Of a DNA stretch of 64,000 nt, positions 27,174-36,236 are shown piece after piece. A model generated the notes under the pieces. The model did not search any database, was not told where the DNA came from, and saw only the letters and a program-made list of their open reading frames with translations. The stretch covers positions 3,528,471-3,592,470 of the forward strand of contig NZ_VMKN01000001.1 of the NCBI RefSeq assembly GCF_007483685.1. The letters are read 5' to 3'. The position numbers and the translations under genes were made by a program. Every line of letters begins with the position of its first letter. Position 1 is the first letter of the stretch. The stretch is from Litoribacter populi. Its GTDB lineage: Bacteria > Bacteroidota > Bacteroidia > Cytophagales > Cyclobacteriaceae.

Positions 27174-28223
27174 TCACAATATCAACATCGCATCACCATA
27201 GGAAAAGAATTTATACTTCTCCTTAATAGCTTCCTGATATGCTTTCATAATCAAATCATAGCCTCCAAACGCGGCTGTAGTCATTAGCAAAGTAGACTCA
27301 GGCAAGTGAAAGTTGGTCACCAAAGCATTAGCAATCTTAAATTCGTAAGGCGGGATAATAAACTTATCAGTCCAACCTGCACTCTTCTTAAGTCTGCCAT
27401 TAGCTGTCACGGAGGACTCGACGGTTTTTAATGATGTGGTTCCCACCGATACTACTCTTTTTTTGCTGTCCAAAGCACGGTTAACCAAATCAACGGTCTC
27501 TTCAGGAATATCATAATTCTCTGAATCCATTTTATGCTTCGTAAGGTCTTCCACGTCCACTGACCTGAAAGTACCCAAACCGATATGAAGGGTGATAGGA
27601 CTAACCTCCACACCTTTGATCTCCAATTTCTTTAACAAATGGTGAGTAAAGTGCATCCCAGCAGTCGGGGCTGCTACCGCACCCACGTGCTGGGCATAGA
27701 TAGTCTGATAACGCTCTCTGTCCTCAGGTTCAACCGCACGTTCGATGTGGTCTTTCAGGATTGGGGTTTCACCCAATTCGTCGATGGCCTTATAGAACTC
27801 TTCATCGGTACCGTCGAAAAGGAAACGGATAGTTCTACCTCTGGAAGTGGTGTTGTCGATTACCTCAGCAACAAGATCACTGTCACCAAAATATAGCTTG
27901 TTGCCTACTCTGATTTTTCTAGCAGGATCCACCAACACATCCCACAACCTCAGTTCCTGGTTAAGCTCTCTCAAAAGGAAAACCTCGATCTTCGCACCGG
28001 TTTTTTCCTTGTTGCCATATAGTCGGGCAGGAAAAACTTTCGTATTATTAGTTACAAATACGTCTCCCTCTTCAAAATAATCAATTATATCCTTGAAAAA
28101 CTTATGCTCGATCTCGCCGGTCTTTCTGTGGACCACCATCAATCTGCATTCGTCACGGTTTTCGGTTGGATATAAGGCTATAAGTTTTCGGGGAACGTCG
28201 AATTTGAAATCTGATAATTTCAT
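27174..28223 (-). CDS. queA: S-adenosylmethionine:tRNA ribosyltransferase-isomerase
   Basis: The 349-residue protein is full-length QueA ([19 protein letters not shown]..., [40 protein letters not shown]). It transfers and isomerises the ribosyl group of SAM onto preQ1 at tRNA position 34 to give epoxyqueuosine. It is transcribed alone; the C-terminus ends at the edge of a short-period repeat but the family core is complete. Confidence 0.97.
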   Translation of the reverse strand: MKLSDFKFDVPRKLIALYPTENRDECRLMVVHRKTGEIEHKFFKDIIDYFEEGDVFVTNNTKVFPARLYGNKEKTGAKIEVFLLRELNQELRLWDVLVDPARKIRVGNKLYFGDSDLVAEVIDNTTSRGRTIRFLFDGTDEEFYKAIDELGETPILKDHIERAVEPEDRERYQTIYAQHVGAVAAPTAGMHFTHHLLKKLEIKGVEVSPITLHIGLGTFRSVDVEDLTKHKMDSENYDIPEETVDLVNRALDSKKRVVSVGTTSLKTVESSVTANGRLKKSAGWTDKFIIPPYEFKIANALVTNFHLPESTLLMTTAAFGGYDLIMKAYQEAIKEKYKFFSYGDAMLIL

Positions 28224-28351
28224 ATATTGGATTGAAATGTTTGCGTGTATTTTCTTTAAAGCACAATTGCCGTAAAAACTGCAAATATAATAAGATTTAT
28301 GCCCATTTCTACCTATCTTGGCAAATAGTTTTTCAAGTAAAGTAATTTAAG

Positions 28352-29596
28352 GTGATAATAATCAAACTTATATGGGAGAGTTTCAGGTTTGCGATTCAAG
28401 CCCTGAAATCCAATCTTACCCGTACGGTTTTGTCCCTCTTAGGGGTAACCATTGGCATTTTTGCCATCATTGCAGTTTTCACACTCGTTGACTCCTTGGA
28501 GAAAAACATCAAATCGAGCTTTTCGTTCCTTGGTACTAATGTAATCCGAGTGGACCGGTTTCCATTCGGCGGAGGCGGCGAATACCCATGGTGGAAATAC
28601 TTCCAACGTCCCACAGCAAATTTTCAGGAATATCAGTTTTTGAAGCAACGTATCAAAAACGCTGACGGGGTCACGATCTCCGCTTCTGCCAGCGCCACTA
28701 TCAAAGCTGGTAGCAACTCCTACCAGGGGGCCAACTTGGAAGGCATCGTTTTCGACTATAAAGATGTTTATGAGGTACCCGTTGACAATGGCCGCTTTTT
28801 TACCGAATTGGAGATCAATTCAGCCCGAAACGTGGCATTGGTCGGGGTAAAAATTGCCAGGGCTCTTTACCCCGGACAGGAAGCCTTAGGCAAAGAGATT
28901 AAGGTCAAAGGCAACAAGTTTATCATTGTAGGATTGTTCAAAGAGGAAGGAGAAGGCTTGTTTGACATGCCCTCCAAAGACGAGGCCATCTTGGTCCCGT
29001 TTGGTGCCTTTACCAAGATGTATAACGTGGGACAGTTTGGAATAGAACCCACTATTGCCGCTAAAGGACGAGACGAGGATATCGGTTTGATTGCCCTGGA
29101 AAACGAAATGAGCGGACTGATGAGGAGCAAAAGAGGTCTTAAACCCACTCAAGAAGACAATTTCGCCCTCAACAAGTCTGAATTCATACAAAATGCCATT
29201 GGGTCAATATTCGATGTGATAGGTATAGCCGGTTGGGTCATTGGAGGCTTTTCGATTCTGGTCGGTGGCTTTGGCATTGCTAACATCATGTTTGTCTCCG
29301 TGAAAGAAAGGACCAATATCATTGGAATTCAAAAATCCCTCGGGGCTAAAAATTACTTTATACTGCTTCAGTTTTTGTTTGAGGCCACCTTCTTGAGCCT
29401 TTTTGGCGGGATGGCGGGGATTTTTATCGTCTTCCTGCTCACATTTGTACCGCTGGGGACTTTAGAGGTCACCATGTCATTCAAAAACATCATGCTCGGC
29501 GTAGGCTTATCATCGGCCATTGGCATAGTCTCGGGGATTGTGCCTGCAACCTTAGCAGCTCAGCTTGACCCAGTAGAGGCAATACGTTCGGCTTAA
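28352..29596 (+). CDS. MacB-like ABC transporter permease
   Basis: The 414-residue protein has an N-terminal helix (about residues 20-45), a MacB_PCD periplasmic domain (about 50-260) and three C-terminal FtsX helices, with the KSLGAKNYFIL motif after SVKERTNIIGI. It is a type VII ABC permease. No ATPase gene is adjacent, so it must borrow one encoded elsewhere. The start is the GTG at 28352 (MIIIKLIWESFRFA); there is no upstream ATG in frame that fits. It is followed after 10 nt by the DASS transporter gene. Confidence 0.87.
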   Translation: MIIIKLIWESFRFAIQALKSNLTRTVLSLLGVTIGIFAIIAVFTLVDSLEKNIKSSFSFLGTNVIRVDRFPFGGGGEYPWWKYFQRPTANFQEYQFLKQRIKNADGVTISASASATIKAGSNSYQGANLEGIVFDYKDVYEVPVDNGRFFTELEINSARNVALVGVKIARALYPGQEALGKEIKVKGNKFIIVGLFKEEGEGLFDMPSKDEAILVPFGAFTKMYNVGQFGIEPTIAAKGRDEDIGLIALENEMSGLMRSKRGLKPTQEDNFALNKSEFIQNAIGSIFDVIGIAGWVIGGFSILVGGFGIANIMFVSVKERTNIIGIQKSLGAKNYFILLQFLFEATFLSLFGGMAGIFIVFLLTFVPLGTLEVTMSFKNIMLGVGLSSAIGIVSGIVPATLAAQLDPVEAIRSA

Positions 29597-29606
29597 AATT
29601 ATTTGA

Positions 29607-31058
29607 ATGTCCCGGTCAAGAATTTCCAGAACAGTCCTGCTCCTTTTGGGGCCGGCACTATTTCTACTTTTCTATATGATCAGTCTCCAGGTTCAGGAGC
29701 CTAACATGCTTCGGGTGCTGGGAGTAGCAGCATGGATGGTAAGCTGGTGGGTTACCGAGGCTGTACCTATTCCCGCGACTTCTTTATTGCCCATCATTCT
29801 TTTTCCTGCCATAGGGATCTTTAACATTTCCAGTGCTGCAGCACCTTATTCCGACCCTGTTATTTTTCTTTTTATGGGCGGCTTTATCATTGCTTTGGCC
29901 ATGGAGCACAACCAGCTCCACAAGCGAATTGCTCTGAAGCTTATAAACCTTACAGGCACTAAACCTAATGGCATAATCTTAGGCTTTTACCTTGCCACAT
30001 TCATATTGAGTATGTGGATCAGCAATACCGCCACTGCTGTAATGATGCTGCCGGTAGCTCTTTCCATCATCCAACTGATGAAGACCCAAAATCCCTTTCT
30101 CATGGAGGAAAAAGGCTTCAAAAACTTTTGTCTGAGCCTCTTGTTGGGAATTGCCTATGCGGCGAATATTGGTGGAGTGATGACCATCATCGGCACCCCT
30201 CCCAATGTCGTGATGGTAGGCATGATGCGCCAATTTCTCCAAATAGAAATGGGCTTCAACCAATGGTTGCTCATTGGCATACCCCTAGGAGTGACTATGC
30301 TAGCCCTGATGTTTTTCTTAATGAATTATCTGCTATTTCCCAACAGAATGAAAAACCTTACCGGATCGGGAGAAATGATCAACAAACAGCTGATGGAATT
30401 GGGCCCCATGAGAAAAGCCGAAAAGCGGGTGAGTTTGATCGTGGTCCTCACTGCCGCCGCCTGGATTTTCCGAGGTCTGATCAACCAGCAACTCGGCATC
30501 ACTTTTCTCAATGACACCAACATCGCCTTAATAGGTGGAATGCTCATGTTTATGGTACCGGCTGACAAAGAAGGCGCTCAAAAGCTGATCACCTGGAAAC
30601 AGATGGACAAACTCCCCTGGGGTATACTTTTGCTTTTTGGAGGCGGATTATCCTTGGCAAAAGCCATGGAAGCATCAGGGATAGTAGAGCAGGTGGGTAT
30701 TTTAGTAAGCAACTTTGATCAGCTCCACCTTTGGGTGCTTATTGCCGGGCTGACATTCATGTCACTATTTATGACCGAATTGATGAGTAATGTAGCTCTA
30801 ACGACCTTATTTATCCCAATAGTAATTGGGATATCCTCCGGATTGAATATCCCCGCTCATTTATTGGTGATTCCTGTAACTCTTTCGGCCAGTTTTGCCT
30901 TCATGCTACCCATCGCCACTCCCCCAAATGCCATAGTGTTTTCAAGTGGCTTTATCAAAATGAAAGACATGATCCAAGCCGGTATCATCCTCAACCTGAT
31001 CTCCGTATTAATTATTTGCCTACTTACCTATACCTTGGTAAATTGGGTTTATTTGTAG
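29607..31058 (+). CDS. DASS/SLC13 family sodium-coupled anion transporter
   Basis: The 483-residue protein has about 11-12 hydrophobic helices and the two SNT-type motifs of the DASS family: ISNTATAVMML (near residue 133) and the second, degenerate MSNVALTTL (near 395), together with the hairpin segments GGVMTIIGTPPNVV and IATPPNAIVFSSG. Members import dicarboxylates, citrate or sulfate with Na+. The substrate is not decidable from sequence. It lies 10 nt behind the MacB-like permease and is likely co-transcribed. Confidence 0.9.
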   Translation: MSRSRISRTVLLLLGPALFLLFYMISLQVQEPNMLRVLGVAAWMVSWWVTEAVPIPATSLLPIILFPAIGIFNISSAAAPYSDPVIFLFMGGFIIALAMEHNQLHKRIALKLINLTGTKPNGIILGFYLATFILSMWISNTATAVMMLPVALSIIQLMKTQNPFLMEEKGFKNFCLSLLLGIAYAANIGGVMTIIGTPPNVVMVGMMRQFLQIEMGFNQWLLIGIPLGVTMLALMFFLMNYLLFPNRMKNLTGSGEMINKQLMELGPMRKAEKRVSLIVVLTAAAWIFRGLINQQLGITFLNDTNIALIGGMLMFMVPADKEGAQKLITWKQMDKLPWGILLLFGGGLSLAKAMEASGIVEQVGILVSNFDQLHLWVLIAGLTFMSLFMTELMSNVALTTLFIPIVIGISSGLNIPAHLLVIPVTLSASFAFMLPIATPPNAIVFSSGFIKMKDMIQAGIILNLISVLIICLLTYTLVNWVYL

Positions 31059-31059
31059 A

Positions 31060-31205
31060 TCGGATGCTGGATGACGGATCGGGTGTTGTATGATGGCACA
31101 TTTGAGACTTCTCCCCTCCGCTGCGCTTCGGTCAAAGTAAGGGCGCTTTACGAATCACATCTTGGTCATTATGTCATACCTCGGTCATCCGACATCTGAC
31201 ATCCA
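31060..31205. repeat. Family C repeat tracts flanking a gene-free spacer
   Basis: Two short-period tracts, 31060-31100 (gatcggatgctggatgacgg...) and 31180-31205 (tcatccgacatctgacatcc), enclose an 80-nt spacer with the words ccgctgcgcttcggtc. They lie between the converging ends of the DASS and YdjC genes. No gene or clear terminator seen. Confidence 0.6.
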
Positions 31206-31212
31206 TTCAAAT

Positions 31213-32238
31213 TCACTTCACACTATCTCTTCTTTCCTTCAGCTCTCTCCAGGTGGTAAGGATAAAACCCTCATCTTCAATAAACTCTTTGAATTTAGGG
31301 TCCCGCATGGCCAGCAGATCTCCTCTTCTGGAATCTCCAGAAGCAGAAATTTTGTCGAAGTTCTCTGAAGTATCCGTACAGTGCATGATCACCATGGTCA
31401 CTCCAGGCTGAAGTTCCTGAAGGTCTTCCATGTACCGCTCGGTTTTCATCTTCTGAAGGTTCTCGTCCGTAGCCTCCACACCCTCGGGCAACTTCCAGCC
31501 GTAGCTCACGCTGTGAAGGTCATCCAATACCGGTAATCCTTTGTTCCAAACACGTTTGCCTACCATCCTGGCCATCCGCACTTCCACCGGCACGGAGAAT
31601 ACGCTTTTCGAACCTTCATCCATCAACTGCTTACTCAGGGCCGTACTATGGCCGCCGGGCAACATGATTGGGATCTGGTACTCTATTCCCAGCTCCACAT
31701 ATTTTTTGATGAATTTGGGAGAAGAAAACAATGCGCCCATATGGGAATCCAGGTGGGTAGGCTCAAAGCCCATCTCCCTTGCCCTTTCGATCTGGGCCCT
31801 GATTTCCATTTCCACTTCATCCCCAGAGGCATTTTCCTTCAACAGCCTTTTGTTGCGCCACATGGCACCTTCCTCGTCCACCAGGCCGGGAGCAGCCGGC
31901 TTGCCCACCAAAGGCCCCCACCTGTAGTCCTCCCATTCCGAAGTCATGGTCAGGTGCAAACCTGCGTCAACTGCGGGGTTTTCCTTCAAATATTTCACAA
32001 ACCCTGGAACCCAGGGACAGGTCATCATCACGCTTACCGAATTGGCCGCGCCTTCTTCCAGCGCCCGGATGGTGCCTAGGTTCGAATCATAGGACATGCC
32101 TGCATCGTCGATGTGGAGGATCAGCACCCTGTCCCCTTTTTCCCACCCAAGCTTTTCGGCATAAGTCTCTTTGTCCTGGGACTGCACGCCAAAGGTAATC
32201 ATCACAGCAACCGCTGCTATAAATAATGTTCTGATCAT
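31213..32238 (-). CDS. Secreted YdjC/ChbG-like carbohydrate deacetylase
   Basis: After a signal peptide (residues 1-20, MITFGVQSQ) the protein carries the YdjC metal motif HIDDAGMSYDSN, the second ligand group GLHLTMTSEW and THLDSHMGAL, and a C-terminal HCTDTSENF segment. YdjC/ChbG/HpnK proteins are metal-dependent deacetylases acting on small N-acetylated sugars such as chitooligosaccharides. Secretion suggests an extracellular or periplasmic sugar substrate. I start at ATG 32238 (MIRTLFIAAVAV); the frame is open nine codons further upstream. No glycan gene cluster is nearby. Confidence 0.83.
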   Translation of the reverse strand: MIRTLFIAAVAVMITFGVQSQDKETYAEKLGWEKGDRVLILHIDDAGMSYDSNLGTIRALEEGAANSVSVMMTCPWVPGFVKYLKENPAVDAGLHLTMTSEWEDYRWGPLVGKPAAPGLVDEEGAMWRNKRLLKENASGDEVEMEIRAQIERAREMGFEPTHLDSHMGALFSSPKFIKKYVELGIEYQIPIMLPGGHSTALSKQLMDEGSKSVFSVPVEVRMARMVGKRVWNKGLPVLDDLHSVSYGWKLPEGVEATDENLQKMKTERYMEDLQELQPGVTMVIMHCTDTSENFDKISASGDSRRGDLLAMRDPKFKEFIEDEGFILTTWRELKERRDSVK

Positions 32239-32342
32239 AACCTTAATGATAAATGCTATAGTCACATTATCTCAACTCCTTAAAACAACTGATTATTACG
32301 GCATTAACATTTTTTGAGAGATCAGCCCATCCAAAATAAAAA

Positions 32343-32366
32343 AAGCGCAAACTTAGATTTGCGCTT
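32343..32366 (-). terminator. Terminator of first PKD lipoprotein gene
   Basis: A perfect 9-bp stem (32343-32351 with 32358-32366) with a 6-nt loop lies 26 nt after the stop; on the minus strand a run of T follows (32337-32344). Confidence 0.8.
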
Positions 32367-32392
32367 CTATTAATATTAAATGAGGGTTTAAT

Positions 32393-33088
32393 TTATTCCC
32401 CTTCATTATACCTCAGTAACATTCTGGTCCCTAAAATACTTGAGGACCTAATTTCATGGTCATATTCCCCTGTTGGCTCCACATCTCCAAACGCCGAAGC
32501 AGCTCCAAATTGATCATGCACAGCAATAAGGGAGTTATTCGAAGCATCATAAATCCTTACAATACTGTGTTCTGGCCCCGCATCATATTTTAATCCATCC
32601 AAATCAAAAGTGACAGGCAGATTATTTAAATCAGCAGTAAGCCCCGTCACCCTATCCACTTCCTCTATCTCCTCCGTTCTTCTGGAAACGACAATATACA
32701 ATTCCGTATCTCCTTCTTCTCTAAGCTCGTAGTCCTGTTGAACCCGCTCAATCGATAACTGATGAATGTAATATTGGCCTATTTTAATTTCTTTTGTTAC
32801 AGTATGGGTTTGAGGCCCAGGCGTTTTAATTGTTAAGGTGACTGGATACGAACCAGGGTTGTTAAAAGAGAAACGTGGCAATCTAACCTCTGATATTCCT
32901 CTTTCCCCATATTCCCAGTTATATTCCACTGCCCCTGCCGGGACATCCGCAAATCGAATTTCCTCTCTTACCATAAACATTTCTTGGGCAAACTCAAAGT
33001 CTGCCGGAGTAGCGGGTACATTCTCACCCGTGTCGCAAGACAAAAAACCAACTGCGAAGACGGCTACGAAAAGTAATTTTAACTTCAT
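32393..33088 (-). CDS. PKD-like domain lipoprotein (paralogue 1)
   Basis: The 231-residue protein has a lipoprotein signal (lipobox GFLSC at residue 18) followed by a PKD-like beta-sandwich domain (about 30-105: YNWEYGERGISEVRLPRFSFNNPGSYPVTLTI) and a second beta domain (about 105-231) opened by IGQYYIHQLSI. It is clearly related to the lipoprotein at 37363-38106, which has the same order and the matching IGQFMIYEVQL. Probably a surface- or periplasm-exposed outer-membrane lipoprotein. The function of the C-terminal part is unknown. Confidence 0.8.
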   Translation of the reverse strand: MKLKLLFVAVFAVGFLSCDTGENVPATPADFEFAQEMFMVREEIRFADVPAGAVEYNWEYGERGISEVRLPRFSFNNPGSYPVTLTIKTPGPQTHTVTKEIKIGQYYIHQLSIERVQQDYELREEGDTELYIVVSRRTEEIEEVDRVTGLTADLNNLPVTFDLDGLKYDAGPEHSIVRIYDASNNSLIAVHDQFGAASAFGDVEPTGEYDHEIRSSSILGTRMLLRYNEGE

Positions 33089-33297
33089 ACCTATTTTTTT
33101 TAATCTGGCAGTTTATTATTCGCAAACCTACCAGTGAGTAAAAAGATCCTTTAAGGAAATTAAGTTACAAAAAAATATCCAAAACAAAAGAATTAGGTGA
33201 TAGAACTCCTATCATATAGAGCTAAATATTCCTCCTTACCTTTAACCGCATTTTCCTTTGAACAGGTAGTTGTTCTTATAACTTTACAACGAAAAAA

Positions 33298-33334
33298 GGC
33301 ACAGAGCAGTCGAATACTCGACTACCTCTGTGCC
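33298..33334 (-). terminator. recA terminator (long bipartite hairpin)
   Basis: Outer arms GGCACAGAG / CTCTGTGCC and inner arms AGTCGA / TCGACT form one long stem interrupted by a small bulge, 22 nt after the recA stop; the minus strand continues in T residues (33292-33297 is A6). The outer arm has the same ctctgtgcc word as repeat family A. Confidence 0.8.
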
Positions 33335-33356
33335 CATTCATTAAAGATTATTTAAA

Positions 33357-34391
33357 TCACCCCTCCACAGGAGCTTCTTTCACTTCTTTTCCGGCCAATA
33401 TACCAGCTTTCTCCTTGATCTTTTTCTCCAATTCTTCCATCAAGTCAGGATTGTCCAAAAGTAGATTCTTCACCGCGTCACGGCCTTGTCCCAACTTTGT
33501 ACCTTCATAAGAGAACCATGAGCCGGCTTTTTTGACGATTTCAAATTCCACACCCAGGTCAATTACTTCACCGACTTTGGAGATACCTTCACCGTACATG
33601 ATGTCGAATTCAACAACCTTGAACGGAGGTGCAACTTTGTTTTTCACCACTTTTACCTTGGTACGGTTACCCAAAATGTTGTCAGCACTTTCCTTGATCT
33701 GACCGATTCTTCTAATATCCAACCTCACTGATGCATAGAATTTCAAGGCATTACCACCGGTAGTGGTTTCTGGATTACCAAACATCACCCCGATCTTCTC
33801 TCGCAACTGGTTGATGAAGATACAGGAACAACCTGTCTTATGAATGGCACCAGTAAGTTTTCTAAGCGCTTGGGACATCAATCGCGCCTGAAGGCCCATC
33901 TTGCTGTCTCCCATTTCGCCTTCCAGTTCTCCTTTTGGCACCAATGCTGCCACGGAGTCAATCACAATAATATCAATAGCACCCGAACGGATCAGGTGTT
34001 CAGCGATTTCCAATGCCTGCTCACCACTGTCAGGTTGAGAGATCAAGAGATTTTCAGTATCGATTCCAAGCTTTTCGGCATAAGACTTGTCGAAAGCATG
34101 TTCGGCATCTATGAATGCCGCAAGACCGCCGGCCTTTTGCGCCTCGGCTATGCAGTGCATGGAAAGGGTCGTTTTACCGGAAGATTCCGGTCCATAAATC
34201 TCAACAATCCTTCCCCTAGGGATCCCCCCTACACCCAAAGCCATATCAAGGCTTAAGGAACCGGTGGAAATCGCAGGCACATCTTGTACGTGATTATCAC
34301 TAAGTTTCATCACCGTACCCTTGCCGTAGGTCTTTTCAAGCTTATCAATGGTAAGTTGAAGAGCTTTTAATTTTTCTGCGTTTGCGCTCAT
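33357..34391 (-). CDS. recA: Recombinase RecA
   Basis: The 344-residue protein is complete RecA: Walker [10 protein letters not shown] (residues 67-75), Walker [11 protein letters not shown], loop L1 ([22 protein letters not shown]) and L2 ([19 protein letters not shown]). It forms filaments on single-stranded DNA for strand exchange and drives LexA-type autocleavage. No inteins or truncation. It is transcribed alone and ends in a strong hairpin. No SOS box was looked for beyond the immediate upstream bases, where none was evident. Confidence 0.98.
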   Translation of the reverse strand: MSANAEKLKALQLTIDKLEKTYGKGTVMKLSDNHVQDVPAISTGSLSLDMALGVGGIPRGRIVEIYGPESSGKTTLSMHCIAEAQKAGGLAAFIDAEHAFDKSYAEKLGIDTENLLISQPDSGEQALEIAEHLIRSGAIDIIVIDSVAALVPKGELEGEMGDSKMGLQARLMSQALRKLTGAIHKTGCSCIFINQLREKIGVMFGNPETTTGGNALKFYASVRLDIRRIGQIKESADNILGNRTKVKVVKNKVAPPFKVVEFDIMYGEGISKVGEVIDLGVEFEIVKKAGSWFSYEGTKLGQGRDAVKNLLLDNPDLMEELEKKIKEKAGILAGKEVKEAPVEG

Positions 34392-34574
34392 ATATGATTT
34401 TGTAGTTTTTGACGTATAAATATTATGTGAAAGTAAACATTCGCAAGGGGATTATCAATAGAAAATAAGCATTGTTGAACGAAACTTATTTAGTAATTTT
34501 AACACTGAGATACGTGACATTGCGAACCATTTCCATTAACATTGGAGTTAGAAAGAGCAATTGAAATAAAAAAC

Positions 34575-35363
34575 ATGCAAATAAGAATAACACTTCTCTT
34601 TTTTATTTCTTTGATCATGCTGACAGGGGCCGATACCGGGTCAATGGCCAGAAACGAGGCTTTTTCTCATGGGGAAGAGCTCACCTTCAAGGTGAAATAC
34701 CTCTTTTTCAATGCCGCAGAGGCCAAGATGGTAACCAGCCCCGAAATTCAGCAAATCAACAACAGACCGGCCTATAAGATCGATGTGTATGGTAAAACCC
34801 TGAGCATCTTCAAAATCTTTAAGGTCAAGGACAATTGGGGAACCCTATTGGATACCGCCAAACTTATCCCACACCGGTCTTATAGACATATAGAAGAAGG
34901 AAATTATCGAAAACACGAAATTGTGGATTTTGATCATAGGGGCAAAAAAGCTAACGTGAAGCTTTTTGACCGAGAAAACAAGAATGTGGTCGAAACTCAG
35001 TCTTACGAGATCCCTCCGAATGTGCAAGACATGGTCAGCGGCTTCTACCAGCTCAGGACCATGGACCTGTCCAGGATCAAGCCGGGAGAGACTGTTAATA
35101 TCAAGGGTTTTTTCGATAAAGAAATATATAACCTAAAGTTAATATTCGAGGGCAAAGAAAAGCTGGACACTCGTATCGGGTCCTATGAGACCTATAAATT
35201 TTCGCCAATAATGCCAAATAACAAGCTATTCAGTGGCGACAATCCCATTAAAGTCTGGATAACAGACGACAAAAACAAAATTCCAGTGAAGATCAAAGCC
35301 AACCTCGTGGTAGGTGCCCTGGACATGGAAATAACCGAAGCCCGCGGATTGCGTAATAATTAA
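34575..35363 (+). CDS. DUF3108 domain-containing secreted protein
   Basis: After a signal peptide (residues 1-20) the protein shows the DUF3108 pattern: GEELTFKVKYLFFNAAEAKM, RHIEEGNYRKHEIVDFDHR, VQDMVSGFYQLRTMDLSRIKPGETVNI and a C-terminal VWITDDKNKIPVKIKANLVVGALDMEI. The fold is a beta-rich periplasmic domain of unknown role. The frame is open from a TTG at 34542, but ATG 34575 (MQIRITLLFFISL) gives a proper signal. It precedes the PhoB/PhoR-like pair by 180 nt that contain a possible Pho box and a hairpin. Confidence 0.83.
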   Translation: MQIRITLLFFISLIMLTGADTGSMARNEAFSHGEELTFKVKYLFFNAAEAKMVTSPEIQQINNRPAYKIDVYGKTLSIFKIFKVKDNWGTLLDTAKLIPHRSYRHIEEGNYRKHEIVDFDHRGKKANVKLFDRENKNVVETQSYEIPPNVQDMVSGFYQLRTMDLSRIKPGETVNIKGFFDKEIYNLKLIFEGKEKLDTRIGSYETYKFSPIMPNNKLFSGDNPIKVWITDDKNKIPVKIKANLVVGALDMEITEARGLRNN

Positions 35364-35374
35364 TTCAACTTCCA

Positions 35375-35391
35375 TTAACATTACTTTAACA
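35375..35391. promoter_or_regulatory. Possible Pho box: TTAACA-N5-TTAACA direct repeat
   Basis: TTAACA at 35375-35380 and again at 35386-35391 are exactly 11 bp apart, with the following bases also alike. This is the spacing and sequence of PhoP/PhoB-type boxes. It lies 155 nt before the PhoB-like regulator gene and 12 nt after the DUF3108 stop, so it may autoregulate the two-component genes. Confidence 0.45.
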
Positions 35392-35488
35392 TTAACCCTC
35401 CGCACCTTAAGACAGGAAGCCCTTGGCTTTTGGTTTAGTATTATAATTGCCATTCTTTTTTCTAAATTAGCATTGTATTCAAACCTGA

Positions 35489-35520
35489 AAACCTGCCAAG
35501 ATACCAAAACTGGCAGGTTT
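35489..35520 (+). terminator. Hairpin between DUF3108 gene and response regulator
   Basis: A perfect 10-bp stem (35489-35498 with 35511-35520) with 12-nt loop is followed by only a weak T stretch and ends 25 nt before the regulator ATG at 35546. It could terminate the DUF3108 transcript or be a leader structure. Confidence 0.5.
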
Positions 35521-35545
35521 AACATGACACACTAATCAATCACCA

Positions 35546-36235
35546 ATGAGCGAAAAAAGCAAGGTCAGGGTCTTAGTCGTAGATGACGAACCTGATATCA
35601 TTGATTTATTGAAATACAATTTAGAAAAAGAAGGCTATGAAGTAGAGACCGCCTCTGATGGAGTAAAAGCAGTCAAAACAGCCATCCGCTTCAAACCTGA
35701 AGTAATCCTTCTCGACATCATGATGCCCCTACAAGACGGGGTTGAAACCTGCAGGCAGCTCAGGGAGATACCTGACCTAAAAAGCACCTTCATCATATTT
35801 CTTACTGCTCGATCGGAAGAGTATTCCGAAGTGGCAGCCTTCGACGTGGGAGCAGATGATTACATCACCAAACCTATTAAACCTCGTGCACTTCTTAGCC
35901 GTATAGCAGCCCTTTTCAGAAGGGAATCCAAAAAGGAGAAAGAAGTCTCCCAGATCAAGATTAAAGATTTGGTCATTGACCGCACCAGCTATACCATTGA
36001 CCAAAGCGGCAAAACCATCACCCTGCCCAAAAAAGAATTCGAACTATTGTATTTTCTAGCCAAAAACCCTAATATGGTCTTCAGTAGAGATGATCTCTTG
36101 CAGAACATCTGGGGAGCTGATGTCTTTGTACTTGCCCGTACCGTGGACGTACACATCCGAAAAGTAAGGGAAAAAATCGGGGACGACTACATCACTACTG
36201 TAAAAGGAGTAGGGTACAAATTTGAATTGAACTAA
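35546..36235 (+). CDS. OmpR/PhoB-type response regulator
   Basis: The 229-residue protein has a receiver domain (Asp13-Asp14, phospho-acceptor Asp57, Thr87, Lys109) and a winged-helix Trans_reg_C domain (about 130-228, ending KIGDDYITTVKGVGYKFELN). It lies 1 nt before the kinase gene, so they form a cognate pair. Length, operon order and the candidate Pho box upstream favour a PhoB-like phosphate regulator, but many OmpR-family proteins look alike, so the phosphate role is inferred. Confidence 0.92.
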   Translation: MSEKSKVRVLVVDDEPDIIDLLKYNLEKEGYEVETASDGVKAVKTAIRFKPEVILLDIMMPLQDGVETCRQLREIPDLKSTFIIFLTARSEEYSEVAAFDVGADDYITKPIKPRALLSRIAALFRRESKKEKEVSQIKIKDLVIDRTSYTIDQSGKTITLPKKEFELLYFLAKNPNMVFSRDDLLQNIWGADVFVLARTVDVHIRKVREKIGDDYITTVKGVGYKFELN

Positions 36236-36236
36236 A

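Noticed and set aside
30014-30514. A 166-codon frame in another phase inside the DASS gene.
   Set aside because: Composition is His/Arg/Pro-rich and lies entirely on a well-defined transporter gene.
33240-33297. A prophage or integron attachment site near the recA terminator.
   Set aside because: No integrase gene or matching direct repeat was found.
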